Source of the DNA: Tuctoria greenei
Lineage: Eukaryota > Streptophyta > Magnoliopsida > Poales > Poaceae
Assembly: GCA_036927565.1 (NCBI GenBank)
Contig: JAYESD010000001.1
Location: forward strand, 72,807,751 to 72,871,750
Direction of reading: 5' to 3'
Length of the DNA: 64,000 nucleotides
Positions 22,960 to 34,809 of the stretch are shown piece after piece (within the stretch, counting starts at the first letter, position 1; each line of letters opens with the position of its first letter). The position numbers and the translations under genes are program-made. Under the pieces are notes generated by a model, which saw nothing but the letters and a program-made list of their open reading frames with translations, did not search any database and had not been told where the DNA came from.

Positions 22960-23160
22960 GGTACACAATCTTGCTCTAAATTTTAGTATTATCATGCATT
23001 CCATCATCGGTGTTACATTGGTAATGATGCTTCATGATGCATCATATGTTGTATGGTGCAATGAATATGCACATGGTATGGTGCAAATGGTGCATATGTA
23101 TGGTTCAAATGATGCTGATGTATGGTGCAAATGGTGCACATGCATGGTGCAGTAGCATTT
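22960..23160. repeat. short imperfect repeats of ATGGTGCAAATGGTGCAT type
   Basis: A run of units such as TATGGTGCAAATGGTGCA and CATGATGCATCATATG makes a small local repeat with several ATGCAT palindromes. It is in the internal region of E4. The remaining stretch 21870-24000 is low-GC noncoding DNA in which I see no gene. Confidence 0.6.
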
Positions 23161-23899
23161 ATAGTTTGAGCAAGATTAAATAAACCACACCCATAAAACT
23201 CAAGTACTGTCTGATGATTTGCAAGGATTGGATACCGTGGTCGTGAAAGACACTCAATGAGTAGTGTTGCTTTCATGACTCGACCACAGTTAAGGAATTC
23301 ATAACAAAACGATTGACAAGGAATGTGGGAAATATCCCACGTTACCTCGACCTTTCAAAAGCTTTTTCATGTTCTACTCAACTTGATTGTATCTTCATCA
23401 GAAGAAAAACAACTAATTATAGGTCTCTAGTGATACTTCACTTAACCTTCGCTTCGATATGGCAAGAGGAAATGATATCCTTAGCGATCACTTTAGTGGA
23501 GTTGAAGTCACACTTGTTCTTTGAGTAACTCAATATGGTGATGGATGTTGGATCCTCTTGAAGATGTAATCTTACTTGATCATCTTCTTGTTGACACGAC
23601 TCGTTGTAACCAAGGTTGATGGTTGAATACTACTATTACTTGAGTGCTCGCCTTTCCCCTTAAAGTACCAAACCGGGATGTCAAAGCATACTCCAAACAG
23701 TTCTCATAGAAAGATGAGATGCAACTCGAGTAATTGCGACCTGCGTTCAACATCACAAGATGTGATGTGGCAAGTCAAATAAATCAGACACTAGTATGCC
23801 TATCCAAGGGAAAAGGGCTTCAAATGAGTTAAACACTCTGTTCAACTTGGTAAATACTTGATTCCTAACTCTTTTTTGGTTACGACACTCCTCGAATTG

Positions 23900-25850
23900 A
23901 TATCGAGAGCCGGATGCCTAATAAAAACCAAAAGGTTCAAACTGGCCAGGCTATGGTGACAAACGACCAGCTTGGACGCAAACTCAATTTTGATCCAGTA
24001 AATGGCAAAATCAGATCTCGAGGTGAATAACAAAGTTAAACTACACTTCAAGTCCTTTCCAAAAAGTATTGGTTTGCCTCAAGATCATTCCTGATTTGCA
24101 TGTTATGCTATTTTAAAGTCAGCAGAACTTTTCTGCACTTTCAGCAGAACCTGCTTAAAAAGTAGCAGTTTTGATCTAAAGTTTTCAGGCTGTTCTGATG
24201 GAAATCTGGAAATATTCTTACATACAAAGTTGTAGACAATGTAATACGATTTCCATAATGTACTTACTTGTCTTCATATCATTCCTGGTTTGAAAGATAT
24301 GAAATTTTGAAATTTGCTGAAATTTCAGCATTCAGACTTTTATATTCAGTTCAGATTAACCACATTGTATTCAAACTCGATTTGGAAAAAGTAGACGAGC
24401 GATTCAGTTCTGGAGCCAATTAAAAAAATTGTAGCCGACTCCCTAAACTTTCCAACGGTTACTCGCACGACACCATTGGATGCAAAATCTTCTAGTTATG
24501 GATTAAATTCAGAGGTGTACAGATTGCTGTTCAGTTTGGGTGTGCCTGGACAGTCTCTGCGATTATCCAAATTTCACCCACATAGAAAAAGATTTTGGTC
24601 TGGAGCTGAATAGAGAACATGTAAAGTACTTCCAAATATTTCTAAGGAGTATTTACTTGCCCTCATAGCACTTCTGGTTGAGACGATATGGCATTTGCAA
24701 GTTGACAGTTTTTCTGAAAATTTGGACTGCACCTCCTTTGTTTAAGGCTGATTTTGTCCACAATTTTCAGATATACAAACATCAACATTTGCAAAAAATA
24801 ATACATATAAAACTTGTTGCATACATTCTCAAGATTCCAGAAATGAAAACTATGAAGTCGTTCGATAATTTTACAGCGAGTTATGCGAGAAACAGTAACT
24901 GTATACAGGACTCTCCACTCGCTGTCCAGATTTGATCAAGTTTAGAAATCTAAAATTTTGAGTATGTTAGAGATGGATTCTGCTCTGGAGTTATATAGAA
25001 ACGTTATAGAGGACTCTCTATACTTTCTCACCCCATAAAGTAGGCCTGCAGAGGTGAAGTCTGCAAAAAGTTATGATTCAATTGGTGAAGGGTTCAGATT
25101 CTGTCCCCTCTTCCGGGCTGCCAGAACCTCTTAAACGACACTTCAATTTAGACATTGTTAATGTGAGTTTTAGCCTTCGTGTTGAATAGTAAGTTGATAG
25201 AGGACTCTTTAATATTTCCAGGCATGTATAAATATGGCTAGGTTGCATTTCTAGTTTAAGAGTTATGGCTGTTCAAAGTTCAACAATTTTCCAAGTTAGT
25301 TCAGGTAGTACATATAGTCTTGTTCCAGTTTTTAACTCAAGAGTTTTAAATACTTCTTATCTAAATTTGGGTCAATATTGAATTACAAAGTTGTAGTCTA
25401 GCTCCTCCCTTCCCTAAAATGTACACAATGGAATAGAAGAGCTTACTACAAGGAGATATGGCAATAATTCAGATGCTGGTCCATGTAGTTTCAGAACAGC
25501 AGCTGCTGTGATGACGGTGCATTTTCATCACCATAAAAGCGTCTTTTGGCTTGGAGGCCAATAGAAAACTTATAGAAGACTTCAAAAGCATTCCAAAAAG
25601 TATTCACTTGCCTCCAAAGCCCTCCAGGTTGAAGAGATACGGATTTTTGAAGTGGAACAATCGGTTCAGGTTTCAGAATTTAATTGGATAGATCATGGTT
25701 GTTCAAAGCTGATTTGGCCACTGGTTTTCAGATGGATAACCTCACAATTTGACAGCAAGTCCCATTACAAACTTGTTGTACAAATCGCAAGGTTTCCGGA
25801 AATGTATTACACGAAAGTATTCAACGATTCTACAAGGAGCTATGGTTGAA
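23900..25850. repeat. highly diverged ~192 bp tandem array in the E4 internal region
   Basis: A recurring phrase of the form GTTATGG or GATATGG, preceded by a TTCTGGTTGAAGA-like context, occurs at about 24101, 24296, 24495, 24685, 24880, 25070, 25262, 25455, 25636 and 25839, and perhaps once near 23899. The intervals run from 181 to 203 bp. Each unit also has a CTGGAGCTGAATAGAAAAC-like phrase and a TTCCAAAAAGTATTTACTTGCC-like phrase. Units five periods apart still encode related peptides (KLVAYILKIPEM at ~24810, KLVVQIARFPEM at ~25768). Confidence 0.75.
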
Positions 25851-26185
25851 ATGCCGAGGCTAGATCATTATATCAAAGAGGTGAAGAAATGCTGGTTTCT
25901 AATTATTTGGACGAGTTTCCCCAGTGTTGTTCTGTCAAACTCGTCCATAGAGAAATCGTCGAGGACCTGAAGATCTCCCCCATCCCTATAGCATACTACA
26001 ATTTCCTATGAAGTTTAACTAGAAGCACATCTTGACATAATCGAGCTAGATTCCGTCAAGAGTACACAAAAGCCTTAATCTTCATCCTTCTTCACATTGT
26101 ATGTTCCATGTCGAAGCTTTGATCCAAATTTTACCAGCATCTGGGAGTTTGATCTTATAAGATGATAGCGAAGCCATTCCTTCGT

Positions 26186-26207
26186 GGGGGGGGGGGGGGG
26201 GGGGGGG
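26186..26207. repeat. 22-base G homopolymer
   Basis: An uninterrupted run of 22 G lies in the 5' part (element direction) of the E4 internal region. It could form a quadruplex, and its exact length is prone to sequencing error. The region 25860-26980 around it has no recognisable gene. Confidence 0.9.
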
Positions 26208-26988
26208 TCAAAGTATCAATTGTGATACTGGCGGTACTACGTGCCTCACCAAAAGAAAAGTCTAACCCGGTATATCCGGATAGGTCTATAGGTGGTTCTA
26301 ATATCGACCACTCACAAACGTTTGCTACACGGGTCGCTACGGAGTTCGTGTACCTGCAGAAGACAAACAATCCCCTTTCACACCTTCACACCTCAAGGTC
26401 GGCACGAGGAAATACGAGAGGCAGTCACAATAAGATATAATCAAAAGTAAATGCATACGACTCTGGTGTGAGTCGTCCTCGAGCGAGGTCATGTCTCGAG
26501 GTACATGGCTGTAAATACGTCTGTACAGCAAAGACTCCCGTACGAACCGGCTTATACACGCTCAGGCATACGTGTTTCGCATGCTCCCATAGAACATGAA
26601 TGGTTCTAGAGATGCATACTATCGGGTTATACACCACCCGACGGGAGCTCCAGCTAATTTTGTGTCACGCTGGGGTACCGCGTGGCATATGTTCTCAGAA
26701 ACATGGAAAAGTTTCAGAGACTCATATTGACTTTCTGTGCTAAGCCACAGAAATTTCACATACCATATCTCGTATGCAGAGTTTACCGAGATTGATCCGC
26801 TCTCGGCGGCGTACCTTACCTCTTACCTTGAAGATGGAGTGTCATTACAGAAATAATATAACAAGTTAGTTCACCACCTTTATAACTTATACTAGTAATA
26901 GTCCTTAATGGGCATATAGCTAATCCTCACGCGACTACTTTGGAGTTTTCGAAAATAGGCTCTTTTCGAGCGTGCTATTCCCAACGAA

Positions 26989-27000
26989 GCTTTGATACCA
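26989..27000 (-). other. primer-binding site of E4
   Basis: On the minus strand TGGTATCAAAGC begins four bases (GACA) after the LTR end. It differs by one base from the initiator-Met tRNA complement TGGTATCAGAGC. Confidence 0.85.
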
Positions 27001-27004
27001 TGTC

Positions 27005-30000
27005 TGTGGGGACCGGAGACCACAAATCCGAGGATCTCATTGGGTGGTGCCGTGCGATGCGACACCTAACAACACACACAAAAAGGATACCAAAACATAT
27101 AAAGTTTTCATTTCATAATAAGAAGAGTTTACAAAAGAGTGTACCACAGGGGTACAAACGCAGCGGAAAATACATTCTCATAATCTCACCTAACTAAGTA
27201 GGAGAGAAGACGTCCATGCCCTAGGACGCTTCTCACTAGCAACAAGAAGAACATTCAGCAGCGGCGTGGTTCACATAAGATTTATCTCGACACCTCGAGT
27301 CTCATGTACAACCTAAATAGCAGAATAAAACTAATACCTGCAAAAATCGTTAAAGCGCAAACGTGAGCATAAGGCTGAGCAAGACTAACCCGTCTCACTA
27401 GACATATGCAGGGTGAATACTAAGCATAGGTAAGGAATAGCATAAAAAACACGCCTACAAGTAAATCCTTATAGTCATGTTTTAAGTAGCAAATGACATT
27501 CTTCAGTCACGGCACATCATAGACTCCGCAATCAAACAAGAAACGCTTTGCCGATGATATGACATGCCCAAAGTACATAATGCTATTACAGGTAAAGTGT
27601 GGGAAAACTGTAAACTTTTAATTGTACTATCTCTAAGCCATACAATGTTGCAAAGCAATTATAATTCAATACAATATTTTTTTCAAGCTTCTTTAGTATT
27701 TACTACGTCACGACAGCGACGAACAAGTGGTACTCTATTACCGCGAGGGACGGTGATTGCAATCAGGACACACCCGGACTGCACGACACACACACGCGTG
27801 GGAGACACATGCGTTCTCTCCTCCCTGCGTCATATGTGGCCGCCTTTCACCCAAGACACTAATGTCGACAAACCTATTCATCCCGAGCAAAAGGTCCCCT
27901 ACACGGACACGTCAAAATGTTCTGCTAGGAGATTTACACCTTTCCGCCTTCACATCTCCATTCAAGGACAACCGAGGAGTCTCCACACCATAGTCTGGAG
28001 TTACATCAGTTTAATGGGCCCATATACCATTATGCAACCGGTACAGTTCAAGCTTGCCCAACGTTGCCGCATACGGTAGGTCCTCAAGTGACACAGGCAG
28101 GGCTATGCGACCGAGACTCCATCTCATCGACTCCTATTCCCTCTGCACGGTCTCATGTTCATTTCATAAGCCATTTTTAATGTTCCACCCTCATGTGAAC
28201 TATTATTCCTATCTCGCGAGTAGATTCCAACTACTCGACTTCTACCGGATTTTCTATACATTAGCAATGCAGTTACTACGGGTCAAATTGTAACTCGTTT
28301 CGACCAACCCCTGGGATTTGTGGTCATGCAAGTGGAGTATAAATCACCTTATACGTAAATGCACAATATGAACTGAAGACGTAAGTGAATAAACTGGAAA
28401 ACTTTGAAAAGCTCTTAAATGCAAACCGGGGCTTGCCTTAGTTTGCGACTCGAATAAATGTCAATTGTTAGTGGTCCTTCTGTGCAGACTCTGCCAAGGA
28501 CTTCAAGTGGACACCCTGGCCTTCTCCTCCAAGCGAAACTTCTCGTCGATCACCTATCATCACGTTCCTATCGACATGATATGCATATAAGTAATTAAGT
28601 AATTAAGTAGTTTAATAATAGACTCCATGGGGTTGTGTAATCTTTAAGAATGAGGAGTTTGACTAGGAAGGTTAGATATGCCTCTGTTGTGGGGGTAACC
28701 AGAGGGTGAGTCAAGGTGGACATAGAAGTGTTGTATGAACTGAAAGGTACAACATAAAGCTACATTGCAACTTAGCACACCACACTTCAAGCTATGCCAC
28801 GCGACATTGACAAATCTGAATGGTAAAGAAGTGTTGGGCGGAGAAGTGTAAGGATGACCCAAAAATTAAGGTGAGACATCGAAAGCTTGTGTATGAGTGG
28901 AGTGTACAAGACGAAGGTCGCGATTTAGCAGTCGACCAATGAACTTGATTTAACTCATAAAGGAGTAAACCTAGTTAAGTGAGCAGTGCTGTCGTAGGGT
29001 CCTGACTTAGGATGAATTAAAGTGAAACCCTAGCGACACTTGGGAGTGAAGTGAGATCAACATGGTTTGGACTTAAGAAGTCATTACAAGGACCGTTAAC
29101 CTAGCATGAGTACCAAGACAACATTCACATGACTTTTAGGTAAAGTAGTTTCTACGTCAAGCTTGTCCAGGTGAGCTCGGTAAGCTCTCGGGACTTAAAC
29201 ATGATGCGAGACCTTGCCGTGAAGGCATGCTTTGTCACCTAGAGGAGATCGTCTTAGCGACGTCCACATCAACCTGGACTCGTCAATGGGGTGAGCGGAA
29301 TCGCGAACACTACCTTGTGAGTCTTAAGTCTAGTGATGTCAACACGGTTGTTGATAAGCGACTCGACGAACCTGTCGTCGAAGAAGTGGTACACCAAGTT
29401 AACCAATCATGTGATCGGTTAGGGAACATCCTTGACACAACCAAGGAACTCTTATCCAAGGTTCCCCTTGGTCTAGTTCTCCTTGTTGGTCGCAACGTTC
29501 TTGCATTACTCTACCCCAGATCATCTATGATCACCGACACACCCGGTTTGACCTAGAAGACATTTCATTGAGCACCTTGGCTACACTTAGGACTCGATTG
29601 CTCTCACAATGACTAAAACCTAATTTGGCTTGACAACTATTGTCCGATGAGTCGTGCTTGTGTTCCAGCACCACACACATCACAAGGATCCTTCATCTCG
29701 ATGCCAGGGCACGATGACGGCTCGCAGCGTCACAATGACGTCATGTGGTCAACGACGTCATATCGGCTCATGGTGGAGCATCACGAGAATGCACAGACAG
29801 GCCAACGTGATACGAACGACAAAGGAGGTCAACTTGGTGATTTCTATAGGAATGATATCCATATGGAAAATGGACGTATGGCTTGACGACACATGAGTAC
29901 CATTAGCGATCACCACGAACGGACTTCGATGACATCAAGGAAGACATTTCAGGGCAAGGCTCACCTTCTAGGCAATTCACCGAACATCTTGGGTGTGTAC

Positions 30001-31988
30001 TTGATTTCCGTCACTTCATCACCATTCAAAGAGCATCTTGGCACATATCTTGGTCGATTGCCACATCATTCTACCACTGCATCACAGACCAGCTCTAAAC
30101 ATCAACAAAGTTGGTTCTTCCCTCGTACACATTTCATCGAACACCTTAGCTGCAGTCACTGATCCAATCAATCTTGCAAAATCAGAGCTAACCTTGGACT
30201 AGTTGTCGATACCATTGTGTCAAAGGTGTGTTTCTGCATATCCTCTATCCCACACATCACTTGCCTTGCTGCCATAACGCGGCTACAGAGCAGAACGACG
30301 CGACGACGGAAAGTAGGCGCCGAAGTCGGGGCAGCACAAGGCTAAGTAACACAGCACTCGTTCGAACTTTCTCGTGACGCCGAGGTGGGAGGAAGGCGGC
30401 CTGGAGATGCGCTGTAGCGGGCAGCACAACAGAGAAACGCTAGGAACGACGCGAATGGTCGGCAGATTGCAGTCCCCACGCCGTGGGAGGCGCAGCAGTG
30501 AGGAACGCGGCATGGATGGCGATATGGGGCAGAGGCGGGCGCGTCGTCGGGGCGCCGTTGCTCAGGAGCGCGGCGCAGGGCGCGAGCGGTGCATCGTGGC
30601 GGCCAGAGCGGCACGGCTCCGGCGCTAGGCAGACGCGGTTGCAGGCGGGGGCACGGGGTACGAACCGTGGCCAGGAGGCACGCAGACGGCGGGGAAGGCG
30701 CGCGGCCGGGAGTAGTGCCTTGGCGGTGGTGTGGGCGGTCGAGCGCGGGGCGAAGCCGCGCCGTGGGCGGATGAGCGAGCGGTGGAACGGCAGGGAGGCG
30801 AGGTGCCGTGGGGCGGGGTGACGGAGCAGCTTGGCCTAGCGGAGCATGGGGGCGGTGCCAGTGAAGAGACAAGGAGGCGGACGGGCCAGCGGCGTGTAGA
30901 GGTCGGAGAAGCGAGCTCAGCGTCACGCGCGCGGCCAAGCTGAGCGGCGCGCAGGCGCAGGGACGGCAAGTGTGACGCGAGCTGGCGAGCAGGTCGGCCG
31001 ATAGGCACGGACGGCGCCGGTGAGGAGGCGACCGGCGGGGAGGCGCGCACAGCCGGGGGCAAGGCGAGCGGGAGTGAGGCGCATCTGGGAGGTGAGCGGC
31101 GACCGTGGATAAGATCGGGAGAAGGCCGGGTGCTGGGATAAGTACCGACATTTTCATCTCGGTGGCAATCGCGGTGGCACATGCATGGAATCGGTGTCAC
31201 GTTGTGGGCAGTGCCGACCTGACTTGTGGGCACCACCTGTGGGACCCACCTCCCTCCTTCTTATCTTTATTCTAACTGCAATTAAATATCTAACAGGCTC
31301 CAAAAGTGTTAAAAGTGGACAGGGACACTAAACAAAATATGAGGAATTTATTGGGCAAATCAATTTTAGTATTTGGTAAAATTTCAAACAAATTCAAATT
31401 TTGAATTTGAATCCAAGTTGTGATACTTGACTCAAGGAAATAAATAGTAGATTAGGTTCAAAAATCCTGAAACTTTGAAGTTACCCTTTTTGAACCATAA
31501 GGGACCTCAGAAAAAAATTTGGAGCTGATTTGGACAAGATTAAGTACAAAGTTTAGATTTGAAGTCGACTCTGATTAAACTCTCAATACGTGTCCAATAA
31601 ATGGAAATCGTGCTTCAAAAATTTTGAAACTTTACCGATAGTCTATTTGGAATATTAGAAGGTCATGGAAAAATTGACAGCCTTAGATTTGAGTTTTTTT
31701 GAATGTCCCATTTTAGGGTTGGAATAATTCCTTTTTCTTTCTCGCCATTTTGTTTTCTTTTCTCCTTTAATTTTTCATTGAAAATGTGAATACCTGGAAA
31801 TTAATGATTTTACCCCTTAAGTTCCATTAGCAACCATGTTCTATATGTAAAATCTTAACAAGTCCCTATTTTTAGTGAACATTGGTTAACTCATATGGTT
31901 CATGTGAGTTTGGATTTCCATGTCCACTTTCAAAATTTTTAAGTTCGCATTTTTGCGTTTTTGTTCTCCTGAAAAGCGGGCTTTTACA
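27005..31988 (-). repeat. E4 5' LTR (4,984 bp)
   Basis: It is the second copy of the repeat at 16873-21848. In the element direction it starts TGTAAAAGCCCGCTTTTC and ends CCGGTCCCCACA, directly followed by GACA and the primer-binding site. Confidence 0.92.
30370..31140. repeat. GC-rich block inside the E4 5' LTR
   Basis: This is the counterpart of 20240-21050, with a ~27 bp deletion near 30990 relative to the other copy. Substitutions in this block look denser than at the LTR ends, many of C-to-T or G-to-A type, as expected from decay of methylated cytosines. Confidence 0.6.
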
Positions 31989-31993
31989 GCCTT
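31989..31993. repeat. right target-site duplication of E4
   Basis: GCCTT immediately follows the LTR end CTTTTACA and matches the left copy exactly. Confidence 0.92.
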
Positions 31994-32146
31994 CTTCCGC
32001 GGAAGAGCCTTGAGTTCAAGCATCTCCTCATCATTATCCTCACATTCTTGAATGGCATCAAGGAGATTCTCCAGCTTTTGGTTCTTTTCATCATCACCCT
32101 TTTCGTTGTTGAAGCTATTGTGTACATCCTTGATGTCCGTCATCAT
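31989..32146 (-). pseudogene. gag: N-terminal part of E3 gag, separated by E4
   Basis: The minus-strand frame starts at MMTDIKDVHNSF (32146) and is rich in Glu and Asp. It runs into the target duplication GCCTT at 31989-31993. If the 15.1 kb element E4 and one duplication are removed, the frame continues into 16867 without a shift until a TAG about 20 codons on. This directly supports the E4 boundaries. Confidence 0.75.
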
Positions 32147-32178
32147 CTCTTCGATTGGTGAGTCTCTTTTGAAGATTT

Positions 32179-32192
32179 GGCTCTAATACCAA
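32179..32192 (-). other. primer-binding site of E3
   Basis: On the minus strand TTGGTATTAGAGCC follows the LTR end CTAGGCTACA after the three bases TTCAA. It differs by one base from the initiator-Met tRNA complement TTGGTATCAGAGCC. Confidence 0.8.
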
Positions 32193-32197
32193 TTGAA

Positions 32198-33065
32198 TGT
32201 AGCCTAGAGGGGGGTGAATATGCTTTTTGAATCTTTGACGATCCCTAAAACATTTAACAGATTGATCAAATACAAGGAGGCCGGGCTAGTCCTATATTGT
32301 ACGGACCAGTCCGGTGTACGTGGACTTGAAAGATTAAGACTGATCGTTAATTTAACTTCTAATAGTCTATGCAGCGGAAAGCAATTGACAATTTAAATGT
32401 ATTATAACGATGAAGCAAGATATTGCAATGATCAACTTTAATCCAATACTTCAATTTGAGTTATACAAGACTATGCAAACACTAGATTACGATGAATGAT
32501 AAAATAAGAACATTCAAGACAATGCTTGATCCTGAGGTTCAATTCCACAGAGGAATTTACATCCCCGTTGAGGAGTCCACGAAGGACCGGGTCTTCACTA
32601 ACCCTTCCCTCGTTGAATCGCTACGGAGGCCGATTCACAATCACTAACCACAAAGGGGCAAATAACATGTTCAAGAGGCCTTCTCACAAGTTGAGGGATC
32701 CCCAAGAATTACAGCATTGAACACCACCAAACACACTCAGAAGATATACAATGAACAATGAGAGTGTACGAGAGATCAAACCCAAGAGCTCAAGATCGTG
32801 CCGAACAAGTTCTCTCCTTTGTCCAATCACTAATCCTCAAAGATTTGATCCTTTTAGGTTTAGAATGAGTGGAGAGATGTATTTTTGGGCTCTTGGGAGC
32901 GGTGACGGTGCAAGGAGTCAAGAGATATGGTTGTGTGGCCGTACACCTCTTTTTATACTAGGGTTTCCAAAAGTTAACGTTAGGGTTTGCGAGGTCCGGA
33001 CTAGTCTGTGGTCGACACCAAACTAGTCTGGTGTGCGTGTGTGCGAGAAACCCCAATTGTTGATG
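32198..33065 (-). repeat. E3 5' LTR, truncated by E5 insertion
   Basis: It matches 10819-11690 throughout, including the MNNESVREI-encoding antisense stretch, the TATA box and the first array motifs. It stops at TTGATG, where E5 begins. The remaining ~560 bp should lie beyond the right edge of the window. Confidence 0.88.
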
Positions 33066-33650
33066 TGTAGGGTCAAAGAGCAGGTGTAAAGCTACCAGAG
33101 GGTGGTGAATGGTAGATTAAAACTTTTCAATGGAAGCAACGAAACACCTCTCGGCAAAAAACCGATCTGTTGAAGAAACCGTGTGTGCAACTAATCTAAA
33201 CGTGTTCAACTATAACAAAACTAGTATATATTGTAGAGAATCAAGTCACAAATACGTCACAACAAGAATCACGAAAATCTGTCAATAGAAACTAAAGTTA
33301 AGATCGAAAGATGGAACAAAGGTCAATCTGTCCTACTCGAGGAAAAACAGTTTTGGAACACTGCAAAGAAACTCGTGTAGATCAGAAACCACAATTCAAA
33401 TGACCATAAAATTTTCACAGATTATATAAAATCATGTTGTGAAGACAGCCCAAAAAGAATCATGTCAATCAGATCTATAAAACTCGAGTTATGATAAAAC
33501 CACCAAAGAAAGATAGTGCTGTGCAGAAACTCGACGAGAAAGACTTGACGAAAACAAGTTAAACGAACAAGGCACAAAAGTTTCCTCAAACTATGAATTT
33601 TACTGACCAAAAAACAAGAGAAACAGCCCCAAAGTCGTCTACCAGGAGGC

Positions 33651-33658
33651 CATATAAC
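33651..33658 (-). promoter_or_regulatory. TATA box of the E5 LTR
   Basis: On the minus strand the context is GGGCTGTTATATGGCC. It aligns with GGGCTGGTTATATAAGC of the E7 LTR at 58111-58127. Confidence 0.5.
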
Positions 33659-33953
33659 AGCCCGAAGGCCAACTCAACTCAAATTAGGATTCTAATCCTA
33701 CTCGGATCACGAATTGCAACTAACCATAACTGCTCAACATCTTCTTATTCGTAGATAGAAACAATCTCAAGTCTTCTTAACAAACTCAGGAACGAATTCC
33801 ACATTCCTAAAACAACCTAACTTCGTGTCCGACACGAAAACTATCATAACCAACTCAATACTTTCCATATCCGATTCATAACTGACTCTGTCGTAGCAGG
33901 AGTCATCATCCAATATGATCTGATCCTTCCAACTAGATCCTTACTTCCATAAC

Positions 33954-34163
33954 TCATCTTCGGAACCATATTGACACGTCATGCACCGCATGCATATGTG
34001 CGAACACCTTCCTTCGACATCCACTTTCCTTCATATGTGCTGCCCTTGATTCAATCATCCTGCGTGATCTCCTGATCAGCTCAACCACAGTTCCTCCCGA
34101 ACTTGATTGTTGGAACCTCATCTCCCCCCTAAGACTAGTCCAATGGATCCCGTCACTAGCCAT
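33954..34163 (-). pseudogene. short ORF inside the E5 LTR (sense strand)
   Basis: The 69-residue frame starts MASDGIHWTSLRGEMRFQQ in the element direction, ~640 bp into the LTR. It is clearly homologous to the frame in the E7 LTR at 57606 (MAGDGIHWTSVREEMRFQQ). Shared residues continue through GGxVVELIRR and beyond the point where each frame breaks. The codon context TTCAAGACATGGC is conserved at both starts. I know no function. Confidence 0.55.
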
Positions 34164-34439
34164 GTCTTGAACTCAAGCAACACCTTCACATGAATGAACA
34201 ACTGATACTTCCGAGCACAAGTCCTTGACTTGACTCTCGTTAGTTTTGAAACCACAACACCTTACATGAGAACCTCACGTAAGCATGTTGCAAACCACAG
34301 CAAAATGATATTAGTCATAACCACAAAAACACACCAAAAACTTAGTAAACCAATACTAAGCAAACTTTCCATAATCCAAAAAGCAAGTTCGAAACATTGC
34401 AAGTTAAAAGTAGAACCCCTGCGATCAAGCTCCGAACCT

Positions 34440-34710
34440 TGCAAAAGCTAACCGGACCTTGAACCTGAGCTTACCAAATCTAATAGGATCTAGCGCTGGA
34501 ACTTACCAGAACTGGTCGGACCTAGCGCCGAAGTATACCAAACCTAGTCGAACCTAGCACCGGAGCTTACCAAAGCTAGTCGGACCTAGCGCCGGAGCTA
34601 ACCAAAACTAGTTGGACCTAGATAAAGCAAGTCGGACCTTACATAGAACCTTGCCGGAGCTACACAAAACAAGCCGGACCAATTGTCGGACCTTGCTGGA
34701 GCTCGAACCT
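34440..34710 (-). repeat. array of GGTCCGAC / AGCTCCGG motifs in E5 U3
   Basis: In plus view, phrases such as GTCGGACCTAGCGCCGGAGC recur about every 50 bases, at least six times. They lie in U3, ~800 bp upstream of the TATA box in the element direction. The E7 LTR has the equivalent array at 56960-57340. Confidence 0.8.
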
Positions 34711-34798
34711 AGAGTTAGACCTTGTTAAAAATGTGTTTTGGTAGTATTCGAAACTATTATCATCAAAGCCAATGTATTCAGCACACATAGCTCTCACA

Positions 34799-34809
34799 AT
34801 ATCCTCCTT
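34799..34809 (-). other. polypurine tract of E5
   Basis: On the minus strand AAGGAGGATAT lies directly before the LTR start TGTGAGAGC. More C-rich stretches at 34890-34970 and 35740 are additional purine tracts on the element strand. The ~960 bp from here to the RNase H end at 35775 is AT-rich and noncoding. Confidence 0.65.

Larger units (their letters stand above)
16873..31988 (-). mobile_element. E4: complete LARD-like retrotransposon with ~5 kb LTRs and no gag or pol
   Basis: Two direct repeats of 4,976 and 4,984 bp flank a 5.16 kb internal region. The termini are TGTGGGGACC and GGCTTTTACA in plus-strand view. The polypurine tract at 21849 and the primer-binding site at 26989 show minus orientation. 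A perfect 5-bp duplication GCCTT flanks the element. The internal region has no recognisable gag, protease, integrase or RT on either strand, which together with giant LTRs is the definition of a LARD. Its polypurine-tract context (GGGACGAGATTCCTTTAAGGGGG) looks gypsy-like, so a Ty3/gypsy partner probably mobilised it. Confidence 0.92.
10819..33065 (-). mobile_element. E3: Ty1/copia element without visible integrase or RT, split by E4 and truncated by E5
   Basis: In its own direction (minus) the order is 5' LTR (32198-33065, interrupted by E5), primer-binding site, gag (interrupted by E4), protease scrap, motif-rich spacer, extra ORF, polypurine tract and 3' LTR (10819-12251). No integrase, RT or RNase H can be read between the protease scrap near 14500 and the extra ORF at 13728, so it is non-autonomous as it stands. 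The left flank is GTGAA; the matching duplication should lie beyond the window. By eye the two LTRs differ at about 11% over the first 180 bp. The stretch 12266-12900 is noncoding with two extra C-rich tracts (minus-strand purine tracts). Confidence 0.88.
33066..34798 (-). repeat. E5 3' LTR (1,733 bp)
   Basis: On the minus strand it starts TGTGAGAGCTATGTGTGCTG and ends CTCTTTGACCCTACA. The start aligns with the E7 LTR start TGTACGACCTATGTGTGCTG. It holds a TCCG-motif array, a short sense-strand ORF and a TATATGG box. Confidence 0.88.
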
